The notes below the pieces were generated by a model that saw only the letters and a program-made list of their open reading frames with translations, was not told the origin of the DNA and made no database searches. Below, one piece after another: positions 27,985 to 39,984 of a stretch of 64,000 nt of DNA (position 1 is the stretch's first letter; every line of letters starts with the position of its first letter). The stretch comes from Methylobacterium oxalidis (GTDB taxonomy: Bacteria; Pseudomonadota; Alphaproteobacteria; Rhizobiales; Beijerinckiaceae): positions 29,359 through 93,358 of the forward strand of contig NZ_BJZU01000049.1 of the NCBI RefSeq assembly GCF_007992195.1, written 5' to 3'. Both the position numbers and the translations under genes were made by a program.

Positions 27985-30900
27985 TCAGGCCGCGAAGTAT
28001 TCCTGCAAGGCGCGGACCTGGAGATCACCCTCGAGGTAGGCCCTGATCCCTTCGGCCGCCGCCATCGCGCCGGCTAGAGTGGTGTAGTACGGCACTTTAT
28101 GCAAGAGGGCCGCCCGGCGCAGGGAGCGAGAGTCGGACAGGGCGCCCGCACCCTCGGTGGTGTTCAGCACGAGGTGGATGTCGCCGTTCTTGATGGCGTC
28201 GACCACGTGCGGGCGGCCTTCCAGCACCTTGTTGATGCGCTCGGTCGGCACCCCGTTCTCCACGAGGTACTTCTGGGTGCCGCCGGTGGCCAGGATCGCG
28301 AAGCCGAGATCCTTCAGGAGGCGCACGGCGGGCAGGATCCGGGCCTTGTCGGCGTCGCGCACCGAAACGAAGACGGTGCCGGTGGTGGGCATCAGCGCGC
28401 CGGCCCCGAGCTGGCTCTTGGCGAAGGCCACGCCGAAGCCGCCGTCGAGGCCGATCACCTCGCCCGTCGAGCGCATCTCCGGCCCGAGCAGCACGTCGAC
28501 GCCGGGGAAGCGGGCGAACGGGAACACCGCTTCCTTCACCGCGATATGGTCGAGGGTCTTCGGCTTCAGGCCGAAGCTCGCCAGCCGCTCGCCGGCCATC
28601 ACGCGGGCGGCGATTTTGGCGATGGGCTCGCCGATCACCTTCGCGACGAAGGGCACGGTGCGGGAGGCGCGGGGGTTCACCTCCAGCACGTAGATGACGC
28701 CGTCCTTGATGGCGTACTGCACGTTCATCAGGCCGCCGACCCGAAGGGCGAGGGCCATCGCCTTGGTCTGGCGCTCCAGCTCGGCGATGATCTCGGGCGA
28801 GAGCGAGCGCGGCGGCAGCGAGCAGGCCGAGTCGCCCGAGTGGATGCCCGCCTCCTCGATGTGCTCCATGATCCCGGCGATGAAGACGTCCTCACCGTCG
28901 CAGACCGCGTCGACGTCCACTTCGACCGCGTCGGACAGGTAGCGGTCGAACAGGAGCGGGTTCTTGCCCAGCACCGTGTTGATCTGGCCGGTCTTGTCGT
29001 TCGGGTAGCGGGCCTTGACCTCGGAGGGGATCAGACTCGGCAGGGTGTCGAGGAGGTAGTCGGCGAACTGGGTCTCGTCGCGGATGATCGCCATGGCGCG
29101 GCCGCCGAGCACGTAGCTCGGGCGCACCACGAAGGGCAGGCCGAGATCGGCCGCGACCAGGCGGCTCTGCTCCACCGAGTAGGCGATGCCGTTCTTCGGC
29201 TGCTTCAAGCCGAGCTTGTCGAGAAGCCGCTTGAACTGGTCGCGGTCCTCGGCGAGGTCAATCGCGTCGGGCGAGGTGCCGAGGATCGGCACGCCGGCAG
29301 CCTCCAGAGCGCGGGCGAGCTTCAGGGGCGTCTGCCCGCCGAACTGCACGATGACGCCGTGGAGGGTTCCCGCCTGCCGCTCGGTCTCGATGATCTCCAG
29401 CACGTCCTCGGCCGTCAGCGGCTCGAAGTAGAGCCGGTCCGAGGTGTCGTAGTCGGTGGAGACCGTCTCCGGGTTGCAGTTGACCATGATGGTCTCGAAG
29501 CCCGCCTCGGAGAGCGCGAAGCAGGCGTGGCAGCAGCAATAGTCAAACTCGATGCCCTGCCCGATCCGGTTCGGCCCGCCGCCCAGGATGATCACCTTCC
29601 TGGCGGAGGTGGGCTGCGCCTCGTCGGCCACCGTGCCGGCGAAGGGCGCCACGTAGGTCGAGTACATGTAGGCGGTCGGCGCCTTGAACTCGGCGGCGCA
29701 GGTGTCGATGCGCTTGAAGACGGGGCGCACGTCGAGGGCCCGGCGGCGCTCGCGCACCGTGGCCTCGTCGAGACCCGCGAGCACGGCGAGCCGAGCGTCC
29801 GAGAAGCCCGCGGCCTTGAGCTGGCGGAAGGCGCCGGGCGTCGTCGGCAGGCCGTGGGCCTTCACCCGGTTCTCCAGGTCGACGATGGCCTGGAGCTGCT
29901 CCAGGAACCAGGGGTCGATCTTGCAGGAGGCGTAGACCTCCTCGTGGCTGACGCCGAGCCGCAGCGCCTGCGCGACCTTGAGGAGGCGGTCTGGCGTCGG
30001 CGTGCCGATCGCGGCCTTGATGGCGTTGTGGTCGTCGCCCTTGCCGAGGCCCTCGATCTCGATCTCGTCGAGGCCGGTGAGGCCCGTCTCCAGCGAGCGC
30101 AGCGCCTTCTGCAGCGATTCGGCGAAGCAGCGGCCGATCGACATGGCCTCGCCCACCGACTTCATGGCGGTGGTGAGCGTCGGCTCGGCGCCGGGAAACT
30201 TCTCGAAGGCGAAGCGGGGGATCTTCGTGACGACATAGTCGATCGTCGGCTCGAACGAGGCCGGCGTCGCGCCGCCGGTGATGTCGTTGGCGATCTCGTC
30301 CAGCGTGTAGCCCACCGCCAGCTTGGCCGCGACCTTGGCGATGGGGAAGCCCGTCGCCTTCGAGGCGAGCGCCGAGGAGCGCGACACGCGCGGATTCATC
30401 TCGATCACGATCATGCGCCCGTTCTCGGGGTCGATCGCGAACTGCACGTTCGAGCCGCCGGTCTCGACGCCGATCTCGCGAAGCACCGCGAGGGAGGCGT
30501 CGCGCATCACCTGATACTCCTTGTCGGTGAGCGTCAGCGCGGGGGCGACGGTGATCGAATCGCCCGTGTGCACACCCATCGGGTCGATGTTCTCGATGGA
30601 GCAGACGATGATGCAGTTGTCGTTGCGGTCGCGGACGACCTCCATCTCGTACTCTTTCCAGCCGAGCACGCTCTCCTCGATCAGGACCTCGTTCGTCGGC
30701 GAGGCGTCGATGCCGCGCTCCACGATGTCGAGGAACTCCTCGCGGTTGTAGGCGATGCCGCCGCCGGTGCCGCCCATGGTGAAGGACGGGCGGATGATCG
30801 CCGGTAGGCCGACCTCGGCGAGCGCCACGAGCGCCTGGCCGAGCGCGTGCTCGGCGTAGCGCTTGCGCCGGTCGCCCTCGCCACCCTGCCACTTCTTCTC

Positions 30901-31458
30901 GAACTCGGTGAGCGCCGCCCGGCGCGCGGCCGGGTCGGCATTCGCGGCCTCGATGCGGGCGACCTCGGCGAGGTACTTCTCGCGGTCGGCCTTCTTGGCG
31001 GCCGACGCGTTGGCGAGCGCCGATTTCGGCGTCTCGAGCCCGATCTTGGTCATCGCGTCGCGGAACAGGTGCCGGTCCTCGGCCTTGTCGATCGCCTCGG
31101 CGGTGGCGCCGATCATCTGCACGCCGAACTTCTCGAGAACGCCCATGCGCTGGAGCGAGAGGGCGCAGTTCAGCGCCGTCTGGCCGCCCATGGTCGGCAG
31201 GATCGCGTCGGGGCGCTCCTTCTCGATGATCTTGGCGACGATCTCGGGCGTGATCGGCTCGACGTAGGTCGCGTCCGCCATGTCCGGGTCGGTCATGATG
31301 GTCGCGGGGTTCGAGTTCACCAGCACGATGCGGTAGCCCTCCTCGCGGAGGGCCTTGCAGGCCTGGGTGCCGGAATAGTCGAACTCGCAAGCCTGTCCGA
31401 TGATGATCGGACCCGCACCGACGATCAGGATCGAGGAGATATCGGTGCGTTTGGGCAT
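27985..31458 (-). CDS. carB: Carbamoyl-phosphate synthase large subunit
   Basis: A 1157-residue enzyme that makes carbamoyl phosphate from ammonia, bicarbonate and two ATP for pyrimidine and arginine synthesis. Two homologous ATP-grasp halves are seen: the first with [17 protein letters not shown] and [13 protein letters not shown], the second with [21 protein letters not shown]-terminal MGS-like allosteric domain ([18 protein letters not shown] onward) completes it. ATG at 31458 ([12 protein letters not shown]) is the family start. carA lies upstream, separated by a small membrane-protein gene. Confidence 0.97.
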   Translation of the reverse strand: MPKRTDISSILIVGAGPIIIGQACEFDYSGTQACKALREEGYRIVLVNSNPATIMTDPDMADATYVEPITPEIVAKIIEKERPDAILPTMGGQTALNCALSLQRMGVLEKFGVQMIGATAEAIDKAEDRHLFRDAMTKIGLETPKSALANASAAKKADREKYLAEVARIEAANADPAARRAALTEFEKKWQGGEGDRRKRYAEHALGQALVALAEVGLPAIIRPSFTMGGTGGGIAYNREEFLDIVERGIDASPTNEVLIEESVLGWKEYEMEVVRDRNDNCIIVCSIENIDPMGVHTGDSITVAPALTLTDKEYQVMRDASLAVLREIGVETGGSNVQFAIDPENGRMIVIEMNPRVSRSSALASKATGFPIAKVAAKLAVGYTLDEIANDITGGATPASFEPTIDYVVTKIPRFAFEKFPGAEPTLTTAMKSVGEAMSIGRCFAESLQKALRSLETGLTGLDEIEIEGLGKGDDHNAIKAAIGTPTPDRLLKVAQALRLGVSHEEVYASCKIDPWFLEQLQAIVDLENRVKAHGLPTTPGAFRQLKAAGFSDARLAVLAGLDEATVRERRRALDVRPVFKRIDTCAAEFKAPTAYMYSTYVAPFAGTVADEAQPTSARKVIILGGGPNRIGQGIEFDYCCCHACFALSEAGFETIMVNCNPETVSTDYDTSDRLYFEPLTAEDVLEIIETERQAGTLHGVIVQFGGQTPLKLARALEAAGVPILGTSPDAIDLAEDRDQFKRLLDKLGLKQPKNGIAYSVEQSRLVAADLGLPFVVRPSYVLGGRAMAIIRDETQFADYLLDTLPSLIPSEVKARYPNDKTGQINTVLGKNPLLFDRYLSDAVEVDVDAVCDGEDVFIAGIMEHIEEAGIHSGDSACSLPPRSLSPEIIAELERQTKAMALALRVGGLMNVQYAIKDGVIYVLEVNPRASRTVPFVAKVIGEPIAKIAARVMAGERLASFGLKPKTLDHIAVKEAVFPFARFPGVDVLLGPEMRSTGEVIGLDGGFGVAFAKSQLGAGALMPTTGTVFVSVRDADKARILPAVRLLKDLGFAILATGGTQKYLVENGVPTERINKVLEGRPHVVDAIKNGDIHLVLNTTEGAGALSDSRSLRRAALLHKVPYYTTLAGAMAAAEGIRAYLEGDLQVRALQEYFAA

Positions 31459-31596
31459 CGTACGCCTTCTTACAGGCACGCGCGCCCGTCCGCGCGCGGC
31501 GCCGTGGAAGCGGAGCGGCAACGAGGCGAGCGCAGGCGGCGTGGATTGTCGTTCGGCCCCGCGTTTACACGCAGCCGTCCGCGTTTGAAAGAGCGG

Positions 31597-31673
31597 GATC
31601 GGGATGCGGACGCGCGCCCGGCGCGTCCCTCCGCGCACCCCTCTCGGGTGCGCCCTCCGTCCGCGTCCCGATC
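31597..31673. repeat. Cloverleaf-like palindromic element between carB and the small membrane protein gene
   Basis: A 16-bp outer stem pairs 31597-31612 with 31658-31673. All pairs match except T31605/G31665, which would be a U-G wobble in plus-strand RNA. Inside is a perfect 8-bp hairpin, GCGCACCC (31633-31640) with GGGTGCGC (31646-31653). A second is CGCGC (31613-31617) with GCGCG (31621-31625), which can alternatively extend to an 8-bp stem at 31608-31628. It starts 4 bases after the stop of the gene at 31678. It may be a complex terminator, a carB leader structure or a REP-type repeat. Confidence 0.6.
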
Positions 31674-31677
31674 GGCC

Positions 31678-32052
31678 TCAGAGGCCGATGTAGAGGGCGG
31701 CGACCGCCCGGTCGATCGAGAGGTAGAACACGCCGAAGGCGACCATGGCGGCGGCGGCGAATTCGAGCGTCAGGTTCGGCAGGGTCTGCGTCCGGCGCAT
31801 CACCTCGCGGCCGAAATAGACCGTCACCCAGGCGAGCGTGAGCACCGCCGGCATCACGAACAGGAACGACAGGGTGCTCTCGACGCGATCGAGACCGGTC
31901 GGGTCGATGAGCGCGCGGATGTTGCGGACCCACGGTGCGTAGAAGGCGGCGTAGAGCGTGGTGAGCCAGGACAGGCCGACCGCGACGCCGAGATGGAAGG
32001 TGAAGATGCGATGCAGCCGCGAGAAGTCGTCGCGCGCTTCGTCCAAGGTCAT
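31678..32052 (-). CDS. Small integral membrane protein of unknown function
   Basis: A 124-residue protein with about four hydrophobic segments (LGVAVGLSWLTTLYAAFYA, LSFLFVMPAVLTLAWVTVYF, FAAAAMVAFGVFYLSI and a short end). The N-terminus is polar (MTLDEARDDFSRLHRIF). I do not recognise it. It sits between carA and carB, all minus strand, with the cloverleaf element just after its stop. Hydrophobic periodicity and codon bias support a real gene. Confidence 0.65.
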   Translation of the reverse strand: MTLDEARDDFSRLHRIFTFHLGVAVGLSWLTTLYAAFYAPWVRNIRALIDPTGLDRVESTLSFLFVMPAVLTLAWVTVYFGREVMRRTQTLPNLTLEFAAAAMVAFGVFYLSIDRAVAALYIGL

Positions 32053-32165
32053 CCGACAGCCCCGATCTGTTGTCCGCACCGCCGACGCTGCCTTGATGCA
32101 GCGCCGTTGACGGGCGCGGACGTCGGATGCGGGGCAAACCGGGGTTTTTTATGACGCGCGGGCGA

Positions 32166-33401
32166 TCAGCCGTGCTTCATCTCGGGCTCCGGCTTGTTCT
32201 CGCGCATCAGCGTGACGAACCGCTCGAACAGGTAGTGGCTGTCCTTCGGGCCGGGCGAGGCCTCCGGGTGGTGCTGCACCGAGAAGGCGGGTCGGTCGGA
32301 GAGCGTCAGGCCGCAATTCGAGCCGTCGAAGAGCGAGACGTGGGTCTCGACCGCGTTGCCGGGCAGGCTTCCCGGATCGACGGCGAAGCCGTGGTTCATG
32401 GAGACGATCTCGACCTTGCCGGTGGTCTTGTCCTTCACCGGGTGGTTCGCGCCGTGGTGACCCTGCGCCATCTTCACCGTGCGCCCGCCGAGGGCGAGGC
32501 CCATGAGCTGGTGGCCGAGGCAGATGCCGAAGGTCGGCACCCGCTCGTCGAGGAGCTTGCGGATCACGGGGACGGCGTAGGCGCCGGTGGCGGCGGGGTC
32601 GCCGGGACCGTTCGACAGGAAGACGCCGTCGGGCTTCAGCGCCAGGATCTCCTCGGCGCTCGTCGTCGCCGGCACCACGGTCACGTCGCAGCCGGCCTCG
32701 GTGAGCAGGCGCAGGATGTTGCGCTTCACGCCGTAATCGACCGCCACGACCCGGTAGCCCCGGCCGGGCTCGCGCCGCCCGTAGCCGCCCTTCACCGCCC
32801 AGACCGTCTCGGTCCAGGCGGAGGTCTCGCGGCTCGTCACCGGCGGCACGAGGTCGAGCCCCTCCATCGGTGCGAGGGCAGCCGCCTGGGCCTTCAGTGC
32901 ATCGCGGTCGAACCGGCCCTCGGGGTCGTTGGCGATCACCGCGTTCGGCATCCCGTTGTCCCGGATCCGCGCCGTGAGCGCGCGGGTGTCGACGCCGGTG
33001 ATGCCCACGATCCCGCGGGCCCGCAGCCACGCGTCGAGATGGCTCGACGAGCGCCAGTTCGAGGGCTGGGTCACCGCCGAGGCGATGACGACGCCGCGCA
33101 CGCCCGAGGCCGGCGCCGCCTCGAGGCTCTCCAGATCCTCGTCGTTGGTGCCGACATTGCCGATGTGGGGGAAGGTGAAGGTGACGATCTGCCCGGCGTA
33201 GGAGGGATCCGTCAGGATCTCCTGGTAGCCCGTCATCGCGGTGTTGAAGCAGACCTCGCCCTCGGCGACGCCGGTCTGGCCGATGCCGAAGCCTTCGAGG
33301 ACGGTGCCGTCCGCGAGCACGAGGAGAGCGGTCGCCAGGGGCTCCGACCAGGGCTCGGGCGCGGGGCTCGAATGCGCGGGCGCGCCATCGTCTTGCAGCA
33401 T
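32166..33401 (-). CDS. carA: Carbamoyl-phosphate synthase small subunit
   Basis: A 411-residue glutamine amidotransferase subunit that supplies ammonia to CarB. The N-terminal domain contains EVCFNTAMTGYQEILTDPSYAGQ. The class I amidotransferase domain has the nucleophile Cys in GICLGHQLMGLALGG and the His/Glu in SVQHHPEASPGP. It is divergent from yqeY and upstream of carB, though not adjacent to it. Confidence 0.96.
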   Translation of the reverse strand: MLQDDGAPAHSSPAPEPWSEPLATALLVLADGTVLEGFGIGQTGVAEGEVCFNTAMTGYQEILTDPSYAGQIVTFTFPHIGNVGTNDEDLESLEAAPASGVRGVVIASAVTQPSNWRSSSHLDAWLRARGIVGITGVDTRALTARIRDNGMPNAVIANDPEGRFDRDALKAQAAALAPMEGLDLVPPVTSRETSAWTETVWAVKGGYGRREPGRGYRVVAVDYGVKRNILRLLTEAGCDVTVVPATTSAEEILALKPDGVFLSNGPGDPAATGAYAVPVIRKLLDERVPTFGICLGHQLMGLALGGRTVKMAQGHHGANHPVKDKTTGKVEIVSMNHGFAVDPGSLPGNAVETHVSLFDGSNCGLTLSDRPAFSVQHHPEASPGPKDSHYLFERFVTLMRENKPEPEMKHG

Positions 33402-33595
33402 CGGCGTGATCTCGCTTATGTCCGGCCGACCCGGCGCGGGACCGAGAGGCGGCCCTTCGCGCGTGCGGGTGGTCTTGAAATCCTGGGCGCTCTTAGCGAG
33501 CGGCCCGCGTCAGGGTCAATGTGGCCCCGGCGGGCGGCCGGCTCAACCGCCGGAAATCGCAGGCCACCCAACAGATTTTCGAATTGGAGAGACCG

Positions 33596-34060
33596 ATGTC
33601 CCTGCGCGAGCGCCTGACCGCGGAGATGAAGGAGGCCATGAAGGCCGGCGAGAAGGCCAAGCTCGCCACGGTGCGGATGATCCAGGCCGCCATCAAGGAC
33701 CGCGACATCGAGGCCCGCGGCGCCGGCAAGGGCCAGGCGACCGAGGACGAGGTGCTGGCGCTCCTCCAGAAGATGATCAAGCAGCGCAACGAATCGGCCG
33801 GCGTCTATGACCAGGGGGGACGCCCCGAGCTCGCCGAGAACGAGCGCAACGAGGCCGCGATCATCGCGGGCTTCCTGCCCCAGCAGATGGACGAGGCCGA
33901 GACCAGGGCCGCGATCGAGGCCGCCATCGCCGAGACGGGTGCGGCCGGCCCGAAGGACATGGGCAAGGTGATCGGCGCCCTGAAGGGCAAGTATGCCGGC
34001 CGCATGGACTTCTCGAAGGCGAGCGGCTTGGTGAAGGACGCGCTCAACGCCAAGGCGTGA
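33596..34060 (+). CDS. GatB/YqeY domain-containing protein
   Basis: A 154-residue protein related to the C-terminal tRNA-binding domain of GatB (YqeY family). It begins SLRERLTAEMKEAMKAGEK and has the typical DEVLALLQKMIKQRNES and MGKVIGALKGKYAGRMD segments. ATG at 33596 follows GGAGAG. Genes of this family often precede dnaG and rpoD, as here, but their function is not settled. Confidence 0.92.
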   Translation: MSLRERLTAEMKEAMKAGEKAKLATVRMIQAAIKDRDIEARGAGKGQATEDEVLALLQKMIKQRNESAGVYDQGGRPELAENERNEAAIIAGFLPQQMDEAETRAAIEAAIAETGAAGPKDMGKVIGALKGKYAGRMDFSKASGLVKDALNAKA

Positions 34061-34141
34061 ATCACGGGCATGGCGGGCGCCGGCCCGGGACTCGCCCGGC
34101 CCGTTCCGGTATGATCGCGGGCCCGTCACCCGGACCTCAGC

Positions 34142-36052
34142 GTGCGCTACCCGCCCCACCTCCTCGATGAGATTCGCGCCCGGCTGCCGGCCTCCGACGT
34201 GATCGGCCGGCGCGTCCGGCTGAAGAAGGCGGGGCGCGAGTGGCGCGGGCTGTCGCCCTTCAACGCGGAGAAGACGCCGTCCTTCTACGTCAACGATCAG
34301 AAGCAGTTCTACCACTGCTTCTCGTCGGGCAAGCACGGCGACGTCTTCACCTTCCTGATGGAGACGGAAGGTTTGAGCTTCCCCGAAGCCGTGGAGCGGC
34401 TGGCGGGGGAAGCCGGCGTCGCGCTGCCGGCGCCGAGCGAGGATGCCCGCGCGATGGAATCGCGCCGCCGCGGCGCGATCGAGGTGATGGAACTCGCGGC
34501 CTCCTACTACGAGGAGCAGCTGCGCGCACCGGCGGGCACCGAGGCCCGGCGCTACCTCGACCGCCGCGGCCTCGGCCCCGAGATCCGCGCCCGCTTCCGC
34601 ATCGGTTATGCCGGACCCGAGCGGTACGGCCTGCGCGATTTCCTCGCCGCCAAGGACGTGGGCAAGGACCTGATGGCCGAGCTGGGCCTGCTCTACGCGG
34701 GCGAGGACGTGGCCGTTCCCTATGACCGCTTCCGCGATCGCATCATGTTCCCGATCGCCGACATCCGAGGGCGCGTCATCGCCTTCGGCGGCCGCGCGAT
34801 GCAGGCCGACGCGAAGGCGAAGTACCTGAACTCGCCGGAGACGCCGCTCTTCCACAAGGGGCAGGGCCTCTACAACCTGCATCAGGCTCGCAAGGCGGCC
34901 CACGATCGCGGCACGATCATCGCGGTCGAGGGCTACGTGGACGTGATCGCCATGACGATGGCGGGGCACGCCAACACGGTGGCGCCCCTCGGCACCGCCC
35001 TGACCGAGGAGCAATTGGGGCTGCTCTGGCGGCAGGCGGACGAACCGATCCTCTGCTTCGACGGCGACAGGGCGGGGCAGCGCGCGGCCTTCCGGGCGCT
35101 CGACGTGGCGCTGCCGATGCTGGAGCCGGGCCGGTCGCTCCGCTTCGCTCTTCTGCCGGAGGGCCAGGACCCGGACGACCTGCTGCGCTCCGGCGGGGCG
35201 GCAGCCATCGACCGGGTTCTGGAGGCGGCCAAGCCCCTCGTCGAGGTGCTCTGGGCGCGCGCGGTCGAGGCTGGGCCGATCGACACGCCGGAGCGCCGGG
35301 CGGGCCTCGCCAAGAGCCTGCGCGAGACGGTGGCGGTCATCCGGGACGAGACCGTCCGGCGCTACTATCGCGACGAGATCGAGGAGCGGCTGCGGGCGCT
35401 CTCGCCGCGCGCCGCGCACGGGCGTCCGAATTTTCAGGCCGGCGCGCGACCGGGCGGATTTCAGCGCCGCCCTGGGCGCCCGGGCGAGCTTCCGGCCTCG
35501 CCGCGCCTCACCGTGGCCCCGAGCCCGCTCCTCGCGCGCTCCACCGGCTTCGCGGGCGGCGGCAGCTTCCGCGAGGCGATGATCGTCGGAAGCCTCGTCG
35601 CCCATCCGGAGCTCCTCGGCATCAACGTCGAGGAGCTGGCCGAGCTCGAGCTGGAGGATCCCGACGCCGCGTCGCTCCGCTCGTTCCTGCTCGACCGCGC
35701 GGCGGAGGCCGCAGCGGTCGATGCCGGACTCGTCGAGAGCCAGCTCGGTCGCGCCGGACTCGAGGAGGCGGTCGCGCGGCTCGCCGCCCGGGTTCGTCCG
35801 GGCGACCGCTGGGCGCTCGACCCGCACGCCGACACTGTGCGTCTCGAAGACGCATTGCGTCAGGCTATGATCTTGCACCGCAAGGCCGGAGCGCTACATA
35901 GCGAACTCCGTCAGGCCGAGCGGGCTCTGGTCGAAGAGGAAACCGAGGCCAACTTCGCGTGGCTCTGCGACGTGAAAGCACGCTTGGCGGTGGTTGCTGG
36001 AGCGGAGGCCGAAGCGGACGTGCCGGAGACGATTGACTCGACCGCGCCGTAA
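34142..36052 (+). CDS. dnaG: DNA primase DnaG
   Basis: A 636-residue primase that makes RNA primers at the replication fork. Domains in order: N-terminal CHC2-type region (about 30-75), TOPRIM catalytic core (about 255-340, VEGYVDVIAMTMAGH and CFDGDRAGQRAA), and a C-terminal helicase-binding region. Oddly, three of the four zinc ligands are replaced: the usual Cys, His, Cys, Cys positions read S38, N41, C59, S62 (GLSPFNAEKTPSF and YHCFSSGKHGD). Similar zinc-poor forms occur in other alphaproteobacterial primases as I recall. The start is GTG. rpoD follows, the classical macromolecular-synthesis order. Confidence 0.95.
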   Translation: MRYPPHLLDEIRARLPASDVIGRRVRLKKAGREWRGLSPFNAEKTPSFYVNDQKQFYHCFSSGKHGDVFTFLMETEGLSFPEAVERLAGEAGVALPAPSEDARAMESRRRGAIEVMELAASYYEEQLRAPAGTEARRYLDRRGLGPEIRARFRIGYAGPERYGLRDFLAAKDVGKDLMAELGLLYAGEDVAVPYDRFRDRIMFPIADIRGRVIAFGGRAMQADAKAKYLNSPETPLFHKGQGLYNLHQARKAAHDRGTIIAVEGYVDVIAMTMAGHANTVAPLGTALTEEQLGLLWRQADEPILCFDGDRAGQRAAFRALDVALPMLEPGRSLRFALLPEGQDPDDLLRSGGAAAIDRVLEAAKPLVEVLWARAVEAGPIDTPERRAGLAKSLRETVAVIRDETVRRYYRDEIEERLRALSPRAAHGRPNFQAGARPGGFQRRPGRPGELPASPRLTVAPSPLLARSTGFAGGGSFREAMIVGSLVAHPELLGINVEELAELELEDPDAASLRSFLLDRAAEAAAVDAGLVESQLGRAGLEEAVARLAARVRPGDRWALDPHADTVRLEDALRQAMILHRKAGALHSELRQAERALVEEETEANFAWLCDVKARLAVVAGAEAEADVPETIDSTAP

Positions 36053-36250
36053 AGCTGGTGCAAAGGCGTCGGGGCGACGCTCCGCCGCCGCATAGTTAAC
36101 AATCGGTCAAGCGTCTTGCTTGCATACCGGATGTAGGATCGAGGCGGCCGGGTCGCGAACCGGTCGCGGTTCACGCGCATTGCGGTGTCGGTGGCGCGGA
36201 GCGGCCCGAAAGCTCCCGCATCGCACCGCCACGAAAACAATAGGCTGATC

Positions 36251-38245
<1,995 letters not shown>

Positions 38246-38486
38246 GCGGGGGCTGGTCCCTGCCATCGTCCCGGGGCTGCGTGAGCGGGCCCGGGCGCCA
38301 TGAACCGCCGGCATGGCCGAGTTTCGCCTCGCCGGTGGGACGTCTTCGAGACTGATCGTCCGCCCGGGCACGCGTCCCGACGTTTCCATTTCTGGTTTCG
38401 GACGGTCGTCGGTAATGTTCGCGCGCCGCGGGCCGAATCCGGCCGCGGCCATTGTCGCTGACGCGTCGCACCACCACCTTGGCCGT

Positions 38487-39755
38487 ATGCTCGATCGTGG
38501 CCCCCAGAAGACGCCGTCGTCCCCGACCGCCGAAGCGGACGGGTCGGAGGCCGAGGGCGTACCCTTCGGACACCTCCAGGATTGCGTCGGCCTGCGCGAC
38601 TGGCTCCTCAGCGAGGGCACCCGGACGCTCGCGGCCGACGATCTCCTGGCGGGGCTCGCGGAGCGCCTGAACGAGCTCGACGTCCCGGTCGACCGGGCGA
38701 GCACCGCGATCGACACCCTCCACTCCGAATATGCCGGCGTCGGTCGCACCTGGAGCCGAGAGGAGGGGGCGACGGTCCGCCTGTTCCCCCACGGCGAGGC
38801 GTCCGACAAGGCGTACCGGGCGAGCCCCTTCTACACCGTCCACCAGACGGGAGACTGGCTGATCCTCGACCTCGCCGAGACGCCGGACGAGACCTACTCC
38901 ATCATCCCGGAGCTCAAGGCCGCGGGCTATCGGCACTACCTCGTGGCGCCGCTCATCTTCACCAACGGCGCCCGCAACGGCATCACGTTCGCCACCCGCG
39001 CGGCGGAAGGTTTCCGCGACGACCACATCGCGATCCTGCGCTTCGTCATGCCGACGCTCGCCGCGGTGATGGAGATGCGCCTCGTCAACAAGCAGCTCGA
39101 CCAGGTGCTGCGCATCTACGTGGGCGACGAGCCGCACCGGGCGATCCTGTCGGGCGCGATCCGGCGCGGTCACGTCCAGCGCATCCGCTCCGCGATCCTG
39201 TTCGCCGACATGCGCGACTACACGCACATCTCGGCCGACATGACTCCGGAGGAGGCGGTCGACCTCCTCAACATCTTCTTCGACTGCCTCGTGCCCGCCA
39301 TCGAGCGGGAGGGCGGCGAGATCCTGAAATATCTCGGCGACGGCCTGCTCGCGATCTTCCGCGAGCCGGGCGACGATCTCGGCGGGGCGGCCAAGGGCGC
39401 GCTGACGGCGGCGGAGGCCGCGCTCGCCGCCCTCGACGAGGCGAACGGGCTCGGGCGCTTCGCGAACCCCGTCGCGGCCGGCATCGCGCTGCATCACGGC
39501 GAGGCCGCCTACGGCAACGTGGGCTCTGGCGCCCGGCTCGACTTCACCGTGATCGGCCGCGACGTGAACCTCGCGAGCCGCCTCGCCCGGCTCAACCGGA
39601 CGTTGGGCGAGCCGCTCCTCATGTCGAAGCCCTTCGTCGACTTCCTATGGGGCGATCCGGAGCCGCTCGGCATCCACGTCCTCGATGGGTTTCCGGAGCC
39701 GATGGCGGTCTATCGGCCGGGAGCGCGGGCTGCCGCGAGCCGGCGGCGGGCTTGA
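38487..39755 (+). CDS. Class III adenylate/guanylate cyclase
   Basis: A 422-residue soluble protein. A poorly conserved N-terminal region (about 1-220, possibly a GAF-like sensor) precedes a class III nucleotide cyclase domain. The catalytic domain shows [14 protein letters not shown] (metal-binding Asp), [16 protein letters not shown] and [15 protein letters not shown]. Presumably it makes cAMP or cGMP. The start is uncertain: the frame is open to an ATG at 38313, but the sequence before 38487 looks less protein-like and no site has a strong ribosome-binding sequence. It lies 241 bases after rpoD and before the TPP riboswitch. Confidence 0.85.
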   Translation: MLDRGPQKTPSSPTAEADGSEAEGVPFGHLQDCVGLRDWLLSEGTRTLAADDLLAGLAERLNELDVPVDRASTAIDTLHSEYAGVGRTWSREEGATVRLFPHGEASDKAYRASPFYTVHQTGDWLILDLAETPDETYSIIPELKAAGYRHYLVAPLIFTNGARNGITFATRAAEGFRDDHIAILRFVMPTLAAVMEMRLVNKQLDQVLRIYVGDEPHRAILSGAIRRGHVQRIRSAILFADMRDYTHISADMTPEEAVDLLNIFFDCLVPAIEREGGEILKYLGDGLLAIFREPGDDLGGAAKGALTAAEAALAALDEANGLGRFANPVAAGIALHHGEAAYGNVGSGARLDFTVIGRDVNLASRLARLNRTLGEPLLMSKPFVDFLWGDPEPLGIHVLDGFPEPMAVYRPGARAAASRRRA

Positions 39756-39787
39756 CCCGGGAGGGCGGAACGTCCAAATCTCATCCT

Positions 39788-39901
39788 GTTCCAGGGAGAT
39801 CCCCGGCAAGGGGCTGAGAAACCGATGGGCCGTCCGCGTCAGGACGGCGGCGCGGAAATCCTTCGAACCTGATCCGGCTCATACCGGCGTAGGGATTGGA
39901 C
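39788..39901 (+). ncRNA. TPP (THI-element) riboswitch
   Basis: The conserved aptamer core is present in order: GGGGCTGAGA (39810-39819), a variable hairpin arm, then GAACCTGATC (39865-39874) and CATACCGGCGTAGGGA (39880-39895). A short closing pairing of GTTCC with GGAC is plausible at the ends. It precedes thiO by 84 bases. It should lower thi expression when thiamine pyrophosphate is plentiful. Confidence 0.93.
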
Positions 39902-39956
39902 CGCGGGTTTCCGACAAGGACCCGGTTGCTTCCGAGAGAAGCTGAAGGACACCAAT

Positions 39957-39978
39957 CTCTGCGGGCTATCGCGGAGGG
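39957..39978 (+). promoter_or_regulatory. Ribosome-binding-site-sequestering hairpin before thiO
   Basis: CTCTGCG (39957-39963) pairs with CGCGGAG (39970-39976), covering most of the GGAGGG (39973-39978) ribosome-binding site. The loop is GGCTAT. This is the arrangement expected for translational control by the riboswitch above. It also supports the TTG start of thiO, 6 bases after the site. Confidence 0.65.
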
Positions 39979-39984
39979 TACTCC

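Noticed and set aside
28099..30807. About 900-codon plus-strand open frame opposite carB
   Set aside because: Antisense shadow of a highly conserved gene; low-complexity composition.
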